Assembly (NCBI GenBank): GCA_016713335.1
Contig: JADJPH010000067.1
Coordinates: forward strand, 1-32,936
Direction of reading: 5' to 3'
Source: Candidatus Fredericiella danica
GTDB taxonomy: Bacteria > Chloroflexota > Anaerolineae > Caldilineales > Caldilineaceae
Length of the DNA stretch: 32,936 nucleotides
In this document: positions 1 to 9,293 of the stretch, piece by piece
Layout: each line of letters begins with the position of its first letter
Numbering within the stretch: position 1 is the first letter of the stretch
Made by a program: the position numbers and the translations under genes
The notes under the pieces: model-generated
Told to the model about the DNA's origin: nothing
The model's input: only the letters and a program-made list of their open reading frames with translations
Databases searched by the model: none

Positions 1-283
1 GCCTCGAACGTGATCACCATCACCTCGCAGTGCACTCACCCTGACCGCCCAGGTCGTCGACCAAAACGAGAACTGGGTGACCGATGGCGCTGACCGTGAC
101 CCTTTGCCGGTGCGGGGCTCATCATGACCACGACGGCCCACGTGAACACCGGCTATGCGGTCGTGCTACCGCCGATCCTCAAGCCGGCGTCGCTGAGATC
201 ACCGCCACGAGCGGCGCCGCCCACGCTCGATCACTGTCCTGGTCGAAGAGAATCAAGCGTTCATGCCCGCGCTCAAACGTTGA
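1..283 (+). pseudogene. C-terminal end of an Ig-like (Big_1/invasin-type) surface protein, frameshifted
   Basis: No single frame is open, but three frames together read as the last Ig-like domain of a secreted repeat protein. Positions 38-91 give LTAQVVDQNENWVTDGA, positions 191-220 give VAEITATSGA, and positions 233-283 give ITVLVEENQAFMPALKR followed by TGA. The order (strand A of a Big_1 fold, then the AEITATSG strand, then ITV) is typical of invasin-like Ig domains. At least three single-base losses are needed to join them, around 31-37, 93-110 and 228-232. The 5' part lies outside the window. The protein ends in FMPALKR, a tail like those of the DUF11 protein and the multicopper oxidase further on. 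The stop sits 5 bases before a strong hairpin, which supports this as the real 3' end. The family is inferred from motif shape only. Confidence 0.6.
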
Positions 284-288
284 ACCAC

Positions 289-324
289 AAGACCGCCCGG
301 CGCATCCTAGCGCCGGGCGGTCTT
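289..324. terminator. Strong hairpin terminator, probably bidirectional
   Basis: A perfect 15-bp stem (AAGACCGCCCGGCGC, positions 289-303) closes over the 6-base loop ATCCTA and pairs with 310-324. It begins 5 bases after the stop of the Ig-like protein on the plus strand and lies about 250 bases beyond the 3' end of the minus-strand polyketide synthase. The A and T pairs at its base make it usable from both sides. Confidence 0.85.
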
Positions 325-574
325 CTACTTGTGAACGTTCTTGCCACCGACCCCGGCTGGAACAACACTGGCGATATACTCCGGCATGAACTAAGAATTG
401 CTCACGGCGCCTGGGAGTACTCTGCGCACCTGGGGGTGACGTGGTTTCAACGACAAGCCCCTGAAGGCGGTTCATGACGATGACGTCGATTTGCATTGAT
501 AAAAGTAGCTTAAGCAGTACGTGGGAGCAAAAATCCAGATGAATTTGTACAAATATACTTGCCGATCCTGGACT
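325..574. other. Gene-free spacer between convergent genes
   Basis: No convincing coding sequence was found here on either strand. Short open frames running through it also cross the terminator and have no family likeness. The only structure noticed is a perfect 12-bp palindrome, ATTTGTACAAAT, at 543-554, about 20 bases beyond the end of the polyketide synthase. Its role, if any, is unknown. Confidence 0.5.
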
Positions 575-1787
575 TCACCTATCACGCCCACCGGTGGTCA
601 GTCGAATGAGCGACGCGGTGTAGACACCCAATCTGCAAATACTCGACACAGAGCGGAACGTTGCCGCATCGATGGGCGGGCAGGCGACGTACCCTAGCGC
701 CTCCCGCGTCGTCTCGACGCAAACGCGGAATGTGCGCCAACCACCCAATATGTTCGGAGAGTTGTAGCGCAAACAAGGGTCCCAACGCATCAAGAATCGT
801 CTCCCGACGCACTGCGCCCCGGCTCAGCATCGCCGCGCGCCAATCAGGATACGGCGCAGTGTCAATGCGATAACCGCACGCATTCATCCTGTCAATCATT
901 TCCCGTACTGTCACAGGGCGCGGGTTATTCAAGTGCGCAATGTGTACGCCTTCGGGCATACCCTGTACGAGGCTGCGCACGATGGCCTGGCTGACGTAAT
1001 CCACCGGTACAAGGTCAATTTGCGCGTCTATTGACGGCGCCATGCCAAGCGCGACCCAACTCTGGAGCATTTTTGCTATAATGTTCTCTTCTGCCAAACC
1101 CCGGTCACGCTGTCGCCGGCGATCAGGCTTGGCCGATAGATCATGACCTGCAGGCCGCGCACCCAGGCTGTCTCCACTAGCTTTCCGCCACCCACTTGCT
1201 TTGGGCATAGCCGCCGAAGAGCAAACCCTCATGCTCCAGTGGCGTAGTCTCGTCAGGATCCGCGGCTCACGCCCAACAACCGGAAAAACGGCGAGGGTCG
1301 AGACGTAGTGGAGTGGGCGATGGCGCCGTGCCGCCAGCCGGATCATCGTTTCGACGCCCTAACACATTCGCTAGCTTCAACTGCGCATAGGGCGCCAGCC
1401 AGTTGACCTCGGCGCCACTGTGGACAATGGCGTCGATCTGGCCGGCCAATTGTTCAAATTCCGGAGCGGTGAGCCCAAGATCGGGCTGCGCCAGATCGCC
1501 GGGTACGGCGACGATCCGCGCCATCGCCAAAGGCCTGCCCGGAAAGGTACGCTCCAGGCGGCGAACAGCCGCGCCCGGCCGTGCTCAGGAGCAGGCGCCC
1601 GCACCAGGCAGTGAATCTGTGCCTCGGTTTCGTTCAGCAGATCACGCAGCAGAAAACGCCCAGGGTTCCTGTCGCTCCAGTCAGCAACAGATGGGCAACC
1701 GCGTGCGGGCCAGGCGCACTGCCCCGCACTATTTCGATGGTGGGTCAAGTTCCGCCTCCCCGGCCAGATCGGCCACCCGGCACGCAA
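575..1787 (-). CDS. PKS fragment: C-terminal thioester reductase (NAD-binding, SDR type)
   Basis: This is the release domain: an NAD(P)H-dependent reductase that takes the acyl chain off the carrier protein as an aldehyde or alcohol. The Rossmann motif LLLTGATGTLG is readable at about 1670-1705, followed in a shifted frame by FLLRDLLNETEAQIHCLVRA. Further on come IDAIVHSGAEVNWLAPY (about 1385-1440), VSTLAVF, and the catalytic YAQSK (Tyr codon 1207-1209, Lys codon 1195-1197), followed by YRPSLIAGD. The C-terminal half reads well (DLVPVDYVSQAIVRSLV, then TVREMIDRMNACGYRI). At least five frame breaks occur; one, after VAES at about 1185, is repaired by adding one C to give LVETAW. The last codons are uncertain: two frames give stops at 575 and 582. 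Confidence 0.8.
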
Positions 1788-2994
1788 TCAAATCGTCAGC
1801 ACAACGTTGCATCACCCGGGCAGACGCCTGGTTTGCCGGCGGTGTTGGCTCACCCACCAACGGGGCCAGTTGCTCCGTAAGGCTGGCAAGCGTCGGTCCT
1901 TGTAACAGCGTTGCGATCGGAACGCTGACGGCCAGTTCCACCTCAATCCGGTTCACCAGTTCGACAGTCATCAGCGAGTCGATGCCAAGTTCGCTCAATG
2001 GCTGCTCCGGATGAATGGTGTGAATGGGCGTGCGCAACACGTTCGCCAGCTGTTTCTGAAGCAGTTCCATGATCGCGGCGCGCCGCTCCGATGCGCTGAG
2101 GCCGCGCAGTTGCGTCTGCAACGCCAGCCCAGATCTAGTCTGCGCCGCACCTGTCTCCCCATCCAGTTCTGCCGCCAACTCCGCAAGCAGGGGCAATTTG
2201 AAATGTTGCACCAGACGTGGCCAATCTGCCTGCATCGCTGCCACCTGGGGATCCGAATCAGCCAGGACCTGCTCCAACAACTGCAAGCCAAACGACGGTG
2301 AAAATGGCAGCATACCGAGCGCGGCGAGGTGGTCGCTTTGGCGCCTGTGCGCGGCCATGCCTGCCTCAGCCCAGGCGCCCCAGTTGATCGCCAGCGCCGG
2401 TAACCGGCTGTGGCGGTAGTGCGCCAGACCATCGAGGAAAGCATTGGCCGCCGCATAGTTCGCCCTGGCCCGGCGAGCCCAACACGGACGCCGATGAAAA
2501 CAGCACGAACAAAGTCCAATCCAACTGGCGCGGTGCAATGTAGCAGTTAGCCTCCTCGACTTTAGGTGCCAGCACACGATCGATGCGATCAGTATTCCAG
2601 ATCGGCAGCAGACCATCGTCACGGATGCCGCGGCTGAAACACACGGACCGGGGCGGTAACGCCGCGGCAACCCGATCAAACACACCCTGTAACTTCCCGC
2701 GAAGGCGACGTCGGCCTGCCCGATGTGCACTGCTGCGCCCCTGACTTCTAAGCGCGCGACCTCTTCAAGTGCCCTGTGCGGTGGCGCTGACCGGCCCAGC
2801 AACACGATGTGAGCACCGCGCTCCACACCAGCCAGCCGGCGGCAAGGCGTAACCCAAGCCTCAGCCCGCCCGTATGTGGTGGGTCCCGTACTGGCGCACG
2901 GTATTGACGTGGTCGCGGTGCAATTTGCACCGGTTCCCCTACTTCTTCCCCGGTGACCAGGACGATCTTGCCAAGATGCTTTGCCTGCGCCCAC
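1729..2994 (-). CDS. PKS fragment: ketoreductase and acyl carrier protein
   Basis: The ketoreductase begins near 2890 with a Rossmann motif reading HTGGLRLGLR, one residue short of the usual TGGxGxLGxR. It continues with GAHIVLLGRS, then in other frames GIRDDGLLPIWNTDRIDRVL and LDWTLFVLFSSASVLGSPGQ, then ANYAAANAFLDGLAHYR, which holds the catalytic Tyr, and INWGAWAEAGMA. The acyl carrier protein follows at about 1860-2088 with LGIDSLMTVEL; the serine that takes the phosphopantetheine arm has its codon at 1975-1977. From about 2470 down to 1790 the frame is clean, so KR C-terminus, linker and ACP are intact. The middle of the KR is spread over two other frames. Confidence 0.85.
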   Translation of the reverse strand: MGAGKASWQDRPGHRGRSRGTGANCTATTSIPCASTGPTTYGRAEAWVTPCRRLAGVERGAHIVLLGRSAPPHRALEEVARLEVRGAAVHIGQADVAFAGSYRVCLIGLPRRYRPGPCVSAAASVTMVCCRSGILIASIVCWHLKSRRLTATLHRASWIGLCSCCFHRRPCWARRARANYAAANAFLDGLAHYRHSRLPALAINWGAWAEAGMAAHRRQSDHLAALGMLPFSPSFGLQLLEQVLADSDPQVAAMQADWPRLVQHFKLPLLAELAAELDGETGAAQTRSGLALQTQLRGLSASERRAAIMELLQKQLANVLRTPIHTIHPEQPLSELGIDSLMTVELVNRIEVELAVSVPIATLLQGPTLASLTEQLAPLVGEPTPPANQASARVMQRCADDLIACRVADLAGEAELDPPSK

Positions 2995-4002
2995 CGGTCC
3001 GAAATGCCTTTTCTGCCTGTGTCATTGGAAGGCGACATACGGCAGTGGCGGCAGCGCACCTGCCTCCAGTTCTAGTGTCAACTCACCGAGCAGTTCCCGA
3101 CAGATTGCGGGTTGCTCCGCCAAATAGGGGAATGAGGTCGTCGCAAAAAGGCGATGTTCTTGAGCAACCCCATGTTAAGCAAGCTCTCTCCCCGTAGATG
3201 TCGCGCTTGCCGATCTCCAAAAACCGCGCCGTTCGCGCAGCGTCGCCAGGCTCTTGGGAATCGCTTCGCCCGCCAGCGAATTGAGCACAAGATCCACCCC
3301 CCCCGACTGGTACGCCATCACCTCACTGGCGAACTCCAAGTACGGGAATCCATCACAAACTCCACGCCAAGTTGGCGCAAGTACGCGCGTTTCTCCGGGC
3401 TGCCCGCCGTAGCAAAGATGACCGCGCCGGCCCGCTGCGCCAACTGTACGGCGGCGAGTCCCACGCCACCGGCAGCGGCATGGATGAGCACCGCTCCCCT
3501 TCCGGATGCGGCCCGCAGCGTGTGGAGCGCATAGTAGGCCCGTCAGGTAGGCAATCCGGCGCCGTCGCCGCCTCTTCGAAACCGAGCGTCGCCGGCTTTG
3601 CCACCACAAGGTCCGCCAACGTGAGCGCATACGCACCATGCTGGGGGAGCAACCCCGCAGTACTTCGTCACCGACTTGAATAGTCGTCACATGGCAGCCC
3701 ACGCACGACCGTCCCCGCGTATTCCATGCCCAGGACCAGCTCTGGCCTTGTTGATCCGGACGCAGACCCAACGCCGTGAGCACGTCCAGGAAGTTGAGAC
3801 CGGCCCTGTACCGCAATTTCCACCTGGTCCGGTGCAGGCGGCACGTTCCCTGCGCGATCAGGGTCAGGTCATCGAGGATGCCCGGTTGCGCCATGCCCAG
3901 CCGGTATGCCTCACCTGGCCAGGCAGGCCGCCGGGTTTGGACTGGCAGCACGGGCTCACGCACCAACCGGGCGACCCAACGCTGCCCCGCACGGAACGCC
4001 AC
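2960..4002 (-). CDS. PKS fragment: enoyl reductase domain
   Basis: A zinc-independent, MDR-type enoyl reductase, which would reduce the double bond left by the dehydratase. It opens with VAFRAGQRWVARLV and EAYRLGMAQPGILDDLTL, continues with AGLNFLDVLTALGL, QVGDEVLRG, LPQHGAYALTLADLVV and KPATLGFEEAATAP, and shows the NADPH-binding glycine motif AAAGGVGLAAVQLAQ when frames are joined near 3440-3490. The C-terminal half reads LEFASEVMAYQSGGVDLVL and NSLAGEAIPKSLATL. The end reads TTSFPYLAEQPAICRELLGE and YVAFPMTQAEKAF around 2960-3150. At least six frame breaks lie within about 1 kb, the highest density in the window. Confidence 0.8.
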
Positions 4003-4508
4003 CTGGTTCTCTGGCCCATCGGCCCAGCAGTTCCTGACATAGGAAATCGACTTCGCCCCTTCGGCATTTTCGCCTCGGATCGATGATCGAGCATTTCAGC
4101 CTGGCACGTTCAAGGGCGACCGAGCGCGCAAATCCCCACAGTGGCGCTTGTGCAAGCGCGACTCCGTCTACATCCACCACCGGCTGGGCGCCGCGCGTCA
4201 CAAACCAGAGGCGCGGCGCACGCACCCCTTCATGTGCGAGCAAAGCCTGCACCAGATGCAGGGCGCCGGTCACTGTGGCAGCCGCCGCCACCGCCCCGGA
4301 TTCGGGCGATGCAGGCGGCGCCAGGTAGAGAACGCCGTCAAGCGGTTGGTCTGGGCGCATCAGTGTGTCAATACGGTGCTGCACGGCTACACCGTCTGAA
4401 GGTTGACCCCCCGTCCGGTGCGTCAGGCGCACGAAATGACAATGCACGCGCGCCCCTCAGCGCAACTGTCGCCCGACGACTCGCCACGCCGGCGCCGTCG
4501 ATGATCAG
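3956..4508 (-). CDS. PKS fragment: structural (non-catalytic) KR subdomain
   Basis: The sequence QPLDGVLYLAPP, then VTGALHLVQALLAHEGVRAP, RLWFVTRGAQPV, and APLWGFARSVALE is the truncated Rossmann-like subdomain that props up the catalytic KR in reducing synthases. It lies before the enoyl reductase, its normal place. Its first strand (LIIDGAGVASRRATVALRGA, about 4450-4508) sits directly after the broken dehydratase, with no linker. A frame break near 4450 separates the two parts. It ends in CQELLGRWARE, leading into the enoyl reductase. Confidence 0.75.
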
Positions 4509-4820
4509 GCCAGAACACCAGATCTGGCCGATGCCCTGAAACGCCGGGCCGTATTCAAGCCCGTGATCACGACGCTGCTCAGGCACGATACAAGCCTTGT
4601 CAAAAGTCATCTTGGCTAGTGCAAAATTCTCGGTTGGGCGGAGTTCTTTTGTGAGCGCCAACGCCATCTCCACATACGCTGCGGCCGGCAGGATAGCGAC
4701 CCCATCGACGCGATGATCGGTCAGGTAATGCGGGCGATCAACCCCCAATTCGGTCTCGAAGATATGGGTGGCCGGCTGCGCAGCGTTCTGCAGGTGCACA
4801 CCCAGCAGTGGGTGACCACC
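4509..4820 (-). CDS. PKS fragment: remnant of a dehydratase domain
   Basis: The first hot-dog fold is recognisable: GHPLLGVHLQ, then the catalytic histidine motif TDHRVDGVAILPAAAYVEMA (His codon about 4713-4715, H-x3-G-x4-P pattern). After FDKACIVPE the sequence jumps to GLEYGPAFQGIGQIW, a motif that normally lies about 100 residues later, and then runs straight into the structural KR. The second half of the domain, including the catalytic aspartate motif (HPALLDA type), is absent. The frame is open across the first jump (about 4560-4580), so this is not a simple one-base error. As given the dehydratase cannot be active. Confidence 0.8.
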
Positions 4821-5079
4821 CGCTGTCTGCATTGGCGCGCGCCGGGGTTGTGCGGGTGAACCCTCAGCCGCAGACAGCCAGTAGCGTTTCCGCTGCCAGG
4901 GAATTGGCGGCAGGGTGACGTGGTGACCGCCCGCACTGTAGACACCTTCCCATTGAACGGCGGCGCCATGCACATAGAGACTGGCAAGCGAACGGAGCAA
5001 GACCGCGGCGCCATCCGTATCGCGCTGGAGGGACCCGCAAACGACGCCATCTACCTGCGTCAAAGACATGACTTCCTGG

Positions 5080-6132
5080 ATCGGGCGCAACAGCACCTGC
5101 GTGGGATGCACCTCGAGGAAATTGTGGTGACCATCGGCGAGCAACGCGCGTAGCGTCTGCTCGAAACGCACCGGCTCGCGCAGATTATCAGCCCAGTAGC
5201 ATGCGTCCAGTGCTTCTCCTGCCAGAACACCGGCCCTGACGGTAGAATAGAAGGGGATTACCTCGGCGCGGCAGCGGCAGACCCGTTAGCGCCGCCGATA
5301 ATTCATGTTTCAGCGGCTCCATCTGCGGGCTGTGCGCCGCATAGTCGATGGCAGATAGCCGCCGTGCAAAAATGCCGCGCTGCTCCAGTTGCACCAGCTT
5401 TGCTTCAAGCGCCGCCGGATCACCCGATAGCACGCAGTTCGTTGGGCTGTTACTTACGGCGACCGCGAGGACGGATTCATCGGTACGGATCAACTTGCGG
5501 GCCGCCTCCATCGACACCCCGACCAGCGCCATCGCACCCTTGCCGGACGCCTGCGCCGTGATTTGGCCACGCTTCACCACGAGGTGCACGGCCTCCGCCA
5601 ATGACAGGATGCCGGCCACATAGGCGGCCGCCACTTCGCCCAGGCTATGTCCGACGACGGCGGCGGGTGCAATCCCCCAGGAACGCCACAGCGCCGCCAG
5701 CGCAACCTGGCAGGCAAAGATCGCCGGCTGGCAAACGTCTGCGCGACGCAGCAGCGTCGCGCCATCTGGCGCACAGAGCTGTTCCAACAACGACCACTGG
5801 ACGCCCTCGGCGGCAAGCTGCGTTTCGCACCGCAGCAGCATCTCACGGAACACAGGAAAACGCACCACCAGCCCAAGATCCAAAGGCCAGAATTGCGCGC
5901 CCTGACCAGAGAACACAAACACCGGACGGCTTTGTTCGCTGCGCGTGTGTACGGGTGATGCTTCATGTGGCGCTGCGCACCACACCCTCAATTGATCGCA
6001 CATTTCCTGACGCGTATGCGCCACAAAGGCGGCGCGATGCAGGGAATGATTGCGGCGCACACCGGCGGTGTAGCAGATGTCGTCGAGGAAATATCTCCGC
6101 CGCCGCTTCCAGAAACTGCCGATAACGGGCAA
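5080..6132 (-). CDS. PKS fragment: acyltransferase domain
   Basis: The malonyl-type extender acyltransferase loads the carrier protein. Visible motifs are VFVFSGQGAQF (near 5915), the nucleophile elbow GHSLGE (Ser codon 5644-5646), and IDYAAHSPQMEPL, the region that usually reports extender choice. Here YAAH resembles neither the classic HAFH (malonyl) nor YASH (methylmalonyl) exactly, so specificity is left open. A frame break near 5260 separates this from the C-terminal part, YWADNLREPVRFEQTL and FLEVHPTQVLL, which ends near 5080. Otherwise the core is one open frame. The KS-AT linker overlaps the preceding frame around 6050-6130. Confidence 0.85.
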
Positions 6133-7350
6133 CAGTCTCGATCAACGCTGCGGGCGTGTGTGCCGACAGCGGCAACACCCGTGCGCCTGACGACTCCTGG
6201 CCGGGGTCTTCGGCTACCACTGCCGGAGCCGCTGACAGCACGGTATGCACGTTGGTGCCGGAAATACCAAAGGAACTCACACCCGCCAGCATCCGGCCCT
6301 TGACAGGCGGCCACGCGTAGCTCCGTTGTACGACCAGGGGCAACGCATCCCCAGGGGACCGCAGGGTTCGGAATCTCAAAATGTAGGCTCGGCGCGATCG
6401 CGCGATGCTCAGGCAGAGTGCGGTCTTAATCAGCCCAGAGATGCCGGCCGCCGCTTCCAGGTGACCGATGTTCGTCTTCACCGACCCGATCAAACAGGGA
6501 TGCTCTGGGCTGCGCCCTTCGGCAATCACGGCGCCAAGGTCGCGTGCCTCGATCGGATCGCCGACGCTGGTCCCCGTGCCGTGCGCCTCGACATACTGCA
6601 CTTCACCGGGCGAGACCCCGGCATGGCGATAGGCCGCGCGCAGTACAGCCTCTTGCGCCTGCCCATTGGGCGCCATCACGCTGCTGTTGTGACCGTCGTT
6701 GTTGATGGCGCTGCCAAGAATGACGGCATAGATCGGATCGCCGTCCGCTTGTGCTTTGAACAGTGGCTTAAGCACCACGATGCCGGCGCCCTCGCCGCAC
6801 ACAAAACCATTGGCGCGGGCGTCAAAGACACGCGCCCGGCCGTCTGGCGAGATGATCCTGGCCAGTGAAAGCACGGCCCAGGGCGCGGGCGTCAAGATCA
6901 TGTTTACGCCCCCTGCGAGCGCCAGATCGCAGCCACCATTCCAAATCTTCTCGCAGGCTTCATGCACCGCCACGAGCGATGAGGAACAGGCTGTATCAAC
7001 GGCGATGCTGGCGCCCCGCAGATCGAATGCATGCGAAATGCGGCCGGCAAGAATACTCCGTGCCGAACCCGACAGGGTATAGACGTCGAGACTGGAGGAG
7101 TCAAGCATCTGCAATTGCAGGTCGCCGTAGTCCGCAGACGACATGCCAATGTAGACGGCAGTGGTGCGCTCGCTCAACCCGGCACGCGTGATCCCGGCGT
7201 CGTCCAGGGCTTCGGCAACCACTTCTAGCAGCAGCCGTTGCTGCGGGTCCATGCTTGCCGCCTCGCGCGGGGAAATACCGAAAAACGCGCGGTCGAACAA
7301 GTCAATGTCATCTAGAAAGCCACCGCGGGTCGTGACGATCTTTCCGGGCT
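5963..7350 (-). CDS. PKS fragment: ketosynthase domain lacking its N-terminus
   Basis: The condensing domain starts abruptly at GKIVTTRGGFLDDIDLFD, which is normally about residue 50-60 of a KS. The usual opening (IAIIGMGCRFPG type) is absent. All three catalytic residues are present: Cys in VDTACSSSLVAVH, His in EAHGTGTSVGDPIEA, and His in NIGHLEAAAGISGLIK. The end reads LAGVSSFGISGTNVH. Between IKTALCL and DALPLVVQRS the text IARSRRAYILRFRTLRSPG is a shifted reading of a normal EHRAIAPSLHFEIPNP-like stretch, so two compensating one-base changes hide there. The open frame continues upstream, without a stop, into the C-terminus of the Lgt-like membrane protein. Confidence 0.85.
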
Positions 7351-8102
7351 TGCCCATGCGCTGTGGACCACGCAATCCGCGCCCGATCGCCCAGGTGGCG
7401 AAAACAATACCGATCAGGCAATAGAGATGGGAATAGGTGAGCGGTCCAATCCAGGGATACATGTCGTCGCGCCAGAATTCAAAATAGAAGCGGCCCAGGC
7501 AGTAGAGTTCTACGTAGAGTAAAAAACAGAAAACCTGGGAAAGGCCAATTCAACGGCATACCACGCCGGTGATTGTAGAATTCAAAGCCGAACAGAAGGC
7601 CCGCGAGCAACAGGTTCATAACCAGGCTCACGAGCTGTGTTGGATAGCGCATGGCGTAAACACCGTTGGGGTCGGGCAGCCACATGCCAATCCAACTGGC
7701 CGTCTCCCTGCCGAATGCATCCGCATTCAGGAAGCAGCCCACGCGGATGATTGCCAGGGTAATTGGCAAAAGTGGGGCGAGCGCATCGAAGCAAACGCCA
7801 ACCGGCAGGCGCCGCCGTTTGGCCCACCAGTAGCCAACCAGTGCACCACCTGTGACCGCCCCCATCCAATGTTCCCCAGCAGCCCACCAAGGGGTGTAGA
7901 CGGAACTCCCCATTAAGTTTCCCACAATACGGGGAATTGCATTGGCGGCCCATGCACCGGCAAATACGCCCATTAGAATAAAGAAGGCGCCGTCGATCAC
8001 GTCATAGACGGTAAATGCCAGGCGCCGCAGGCGAAACAAGGCCAATACCATGATAACGATCAGCGCTGCAAAGTCAGCCAACAGATGACCAACTGGGTTC
8101 AT
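7351..8102 (-). pseudogene. Prolipoprotein diacylglyceryl transferase (Lgt)-like membrane protein, frameshifted
   Basis: A polytopic membrane protein of about 250 residues with the outline of Lgt, the enzyme that adds diacylglycerol to the cysteine of lipoproteins. It shows the order expected of the family: RVGCFLNADAFG (compare the usual R-x-GC-x-xN/G motif), YPTQLVSLVMNLLLAG (compare HPTQLYE), and after a frame change GRFYFEFWRDD (compare RF-x-(I/V)EF-x-R). The His of HPTQ is Tyr here, so true Lgt activity is doubtful and a paralogue with another lipid substrate is possible. The frame breaks in a run of six A on the plus strand (7521-7526). The ATG at 8102 lies 16 bases after the sulfotransferase stop, with GAAGAG in front. 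There is no stop: the frame passes into the ketosynthase near 7350. Confidence 0.7.
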
Positions 8103-8118
8103 GACTCTTCGGCCGTTT

Positions 8119-9231
8119 CTAGCCTATCTTGCCAGCGTAACCAAAGTACGCGGCTGCAGGAGCGACAATTTCCTGGACCGCCTGCAGCCACCTGGCTTCC
8201 TCTACCGTCGGTCTTGCCCGTGGGGCCGGTGTTAGCTGCCCTGCCGCATGGGTCGTGATGGCGGCTGCTGCGGTATCTTCCAGTTCCACAAACTGCCACA
8301 CTTGCGCCAACACCGTAGCAGGATCTCGGCTGAGCGCTTCATACGTGATCTGCAATACCTGCCGCCCCAACGCCTGATTGGTGCGCAGACTTGCCTGCGC
8401 CGTCAAATTCATCATACGCCACTGGTGAGCAATCCCCAAGAGCGGATGAATTTGCTCCAGCGCCAGCGTCTCCGCATACTGTTGCGTCTTGATCCGCGGC
8501 GTTAACACATCCAGATGCAACCCAGATTCCACCGCCAGGCGTGCCTGCGGATGCGGTTGGATGATGGCGGCAATCCGCTGCACCATTCGATAGTGAGAAA
8601 GCACCGTCTCCACCGGATCGCGCACGATGTACACGAAGCGCGCATCCGGGAAGAGCTTGTGCAGGTATTCCAGGCGCAAGAGATGGATCGGATTCTTGTT
8701 AAGGAAACGGCGCCTGCCCTGCACCAGTAAATGCCGCTGGATGATACTCCGCAGCATCCGCTCGAATTCGGGGTTCAAGAAGTCTGCACCAGTCGTCAGG
8801 TCGGTGCAATGCGGATCCCACAGATCCTTCCCGGCTTGCGACCAGACCCATTCACATTCGAATGCTGAAAGCGGCGTAAACGCAAGGCGCGGGTTATGCA
8901 GATAGGGCTGCGGCTGCATATCCACCAGCCCCAGCCGGCTGAGCAAATGCAGAAAATAGTAACCCACCACCGGCGCCAGATAGGCAACATTCGTGTAAAA
9001 CCAGAAGACACCAACCGTGGGATGGCTGCTGAGGATCTGCTCCAAGGCCGTGGTACCAGACCGAAATGGACCAACCACGAAGATGGGCCGGTCAATGGGA
9101 ATCCGGCCCGCCCATGGCGTCAGAACAATGCGTTCGGGCCAGGCCGCAACCTGGTTGAGTTGCAGCAGACGCCGATGGGTCGCCAGCGAATAGCCGCGTG
9201 GGATGCCCTCGATGGCTTGCTCTGAAAACAT
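8119..9231 (-). CDS. PAPS-dependent sulfotransferase (Sulfotransfer_3 type)
   Basis: A 370-residue, apparently intact cytosolic enzyme that moves sulfate from PAPS to an acceptor hydroxyl. The 5'-phosphosulfate loop FVVGPFRSGTTALEQIL is at residues 51-67. The 3'-phosphate site is at about 197-212 (DARFVYIVRDPVETVLS), preceded by FLNKNPIHLLRLEYL. It has no signal peptide or membrane segment. Its position directly before the Lgt-like gene and the reductive polyketide synthase, on the same strand with a 16-base gap, suggests that it sulfates the product of that pathway. A polysaccharide or lipid acceptor made elsewhere is also possible. The ATG at 9231 has only a weak AGGG in front. The DUF11 gene ends 62 bases upstream, and a small inverted repeat (9235-9241/9258-9264) lies in that gap. 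Confidence 0.88.
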   Translation of the reverse strand: MFSEQAIEGIPRGYSLATHRRLLQLNQVAAWPERIVLTPWAGRIPIDRPIFVVGPFRSGTTALEQILSSHPTVGVFWFYTNVAYLAPVVGYYFLHLLSRLGLVDMQPQPYLHNPRLAFTPLSAFECEWVWSQAGKDLWDPHCTDLTTGADFLNPEFERMLRSIIQRHLLVQGRRRFLNKNPIHLLRLEYLHKLFPDARFVYIVRDPVETVLSHYRMVQRIAAIIQPHPQARLAVESGLHLDVLTPRIKTQQYAETLALEQIHPLLGIAHQWRMMNLTAQASLRTNQALGRQVLQITYEALSRDPATVLAQVWQFVELEDTAAAAITTHAAGQLTPAPRARPTVEEARWLQAVQEIVAPAAAYFGYAGKIG

Positions 9232-9293
9232 GGGTTCGCCCTAATTTCGCTGATTGCGGGCGAATCCATGTTTCGTGCGATTCGACGCCATTA

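Larger units (their letters stand above)
575..7350 (-). pseudogene. Type I polyketide synthase, KS-AT-DH-psiKR-ER-KR-ACP-TR, broken
   Basis: A single-module, highly reducing type I polyketide synthase ending in a thioester reductase. The domains can be followed in order along the minus strand: ketosynthase, acyltransferase, dehydratase, structural KR subdomain, enoyl reductase, ketoreductase, acyl carrier protein, reductive release domain. As written it is not translatable: the frame changes more than a dozen times. Three larger gaps are also visible: the first 50-60 residues of the KS are absent, about 100 residues are missing in the middle of DH, and the end of DH is missing. Most frame breaks are repaired by a single base, which suggests consensus errors; the larger gaps suggest repeat collapse during assembly or true decay. 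With the full set of reducing domains, one turn would add a saturated two-carbon unit, and the TR would release an aldehyde or alcohol. The sulfotransferase and Lgt-like genes lie upstream on the same strand, in likely operon order. Confidence 0.85.

Noticed and set aside
179..496. Minus-strand open frame of 105 codons near the left end
   Set aside because: It runs through the strong terminator at 289-324 and over the better-supported Ig-like gene on the other strand, and shows no family likeness.
1180..1200. Recurring loss of a C before CTAG (near 1185 and 11158) as a methylation-linked base-calling signature
   Set aside because: Intact CCTAG occurs elsewhere in the window and other breaks are in unrelated contexts; two cases are too few.
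5300..5920. Assigning methylmalonyl-CoA specificity to the acyltransferase
   Set aside because: The diagnostic motif reads YAAH, between the known classes, and the domain carries errors; extender choice is left open.
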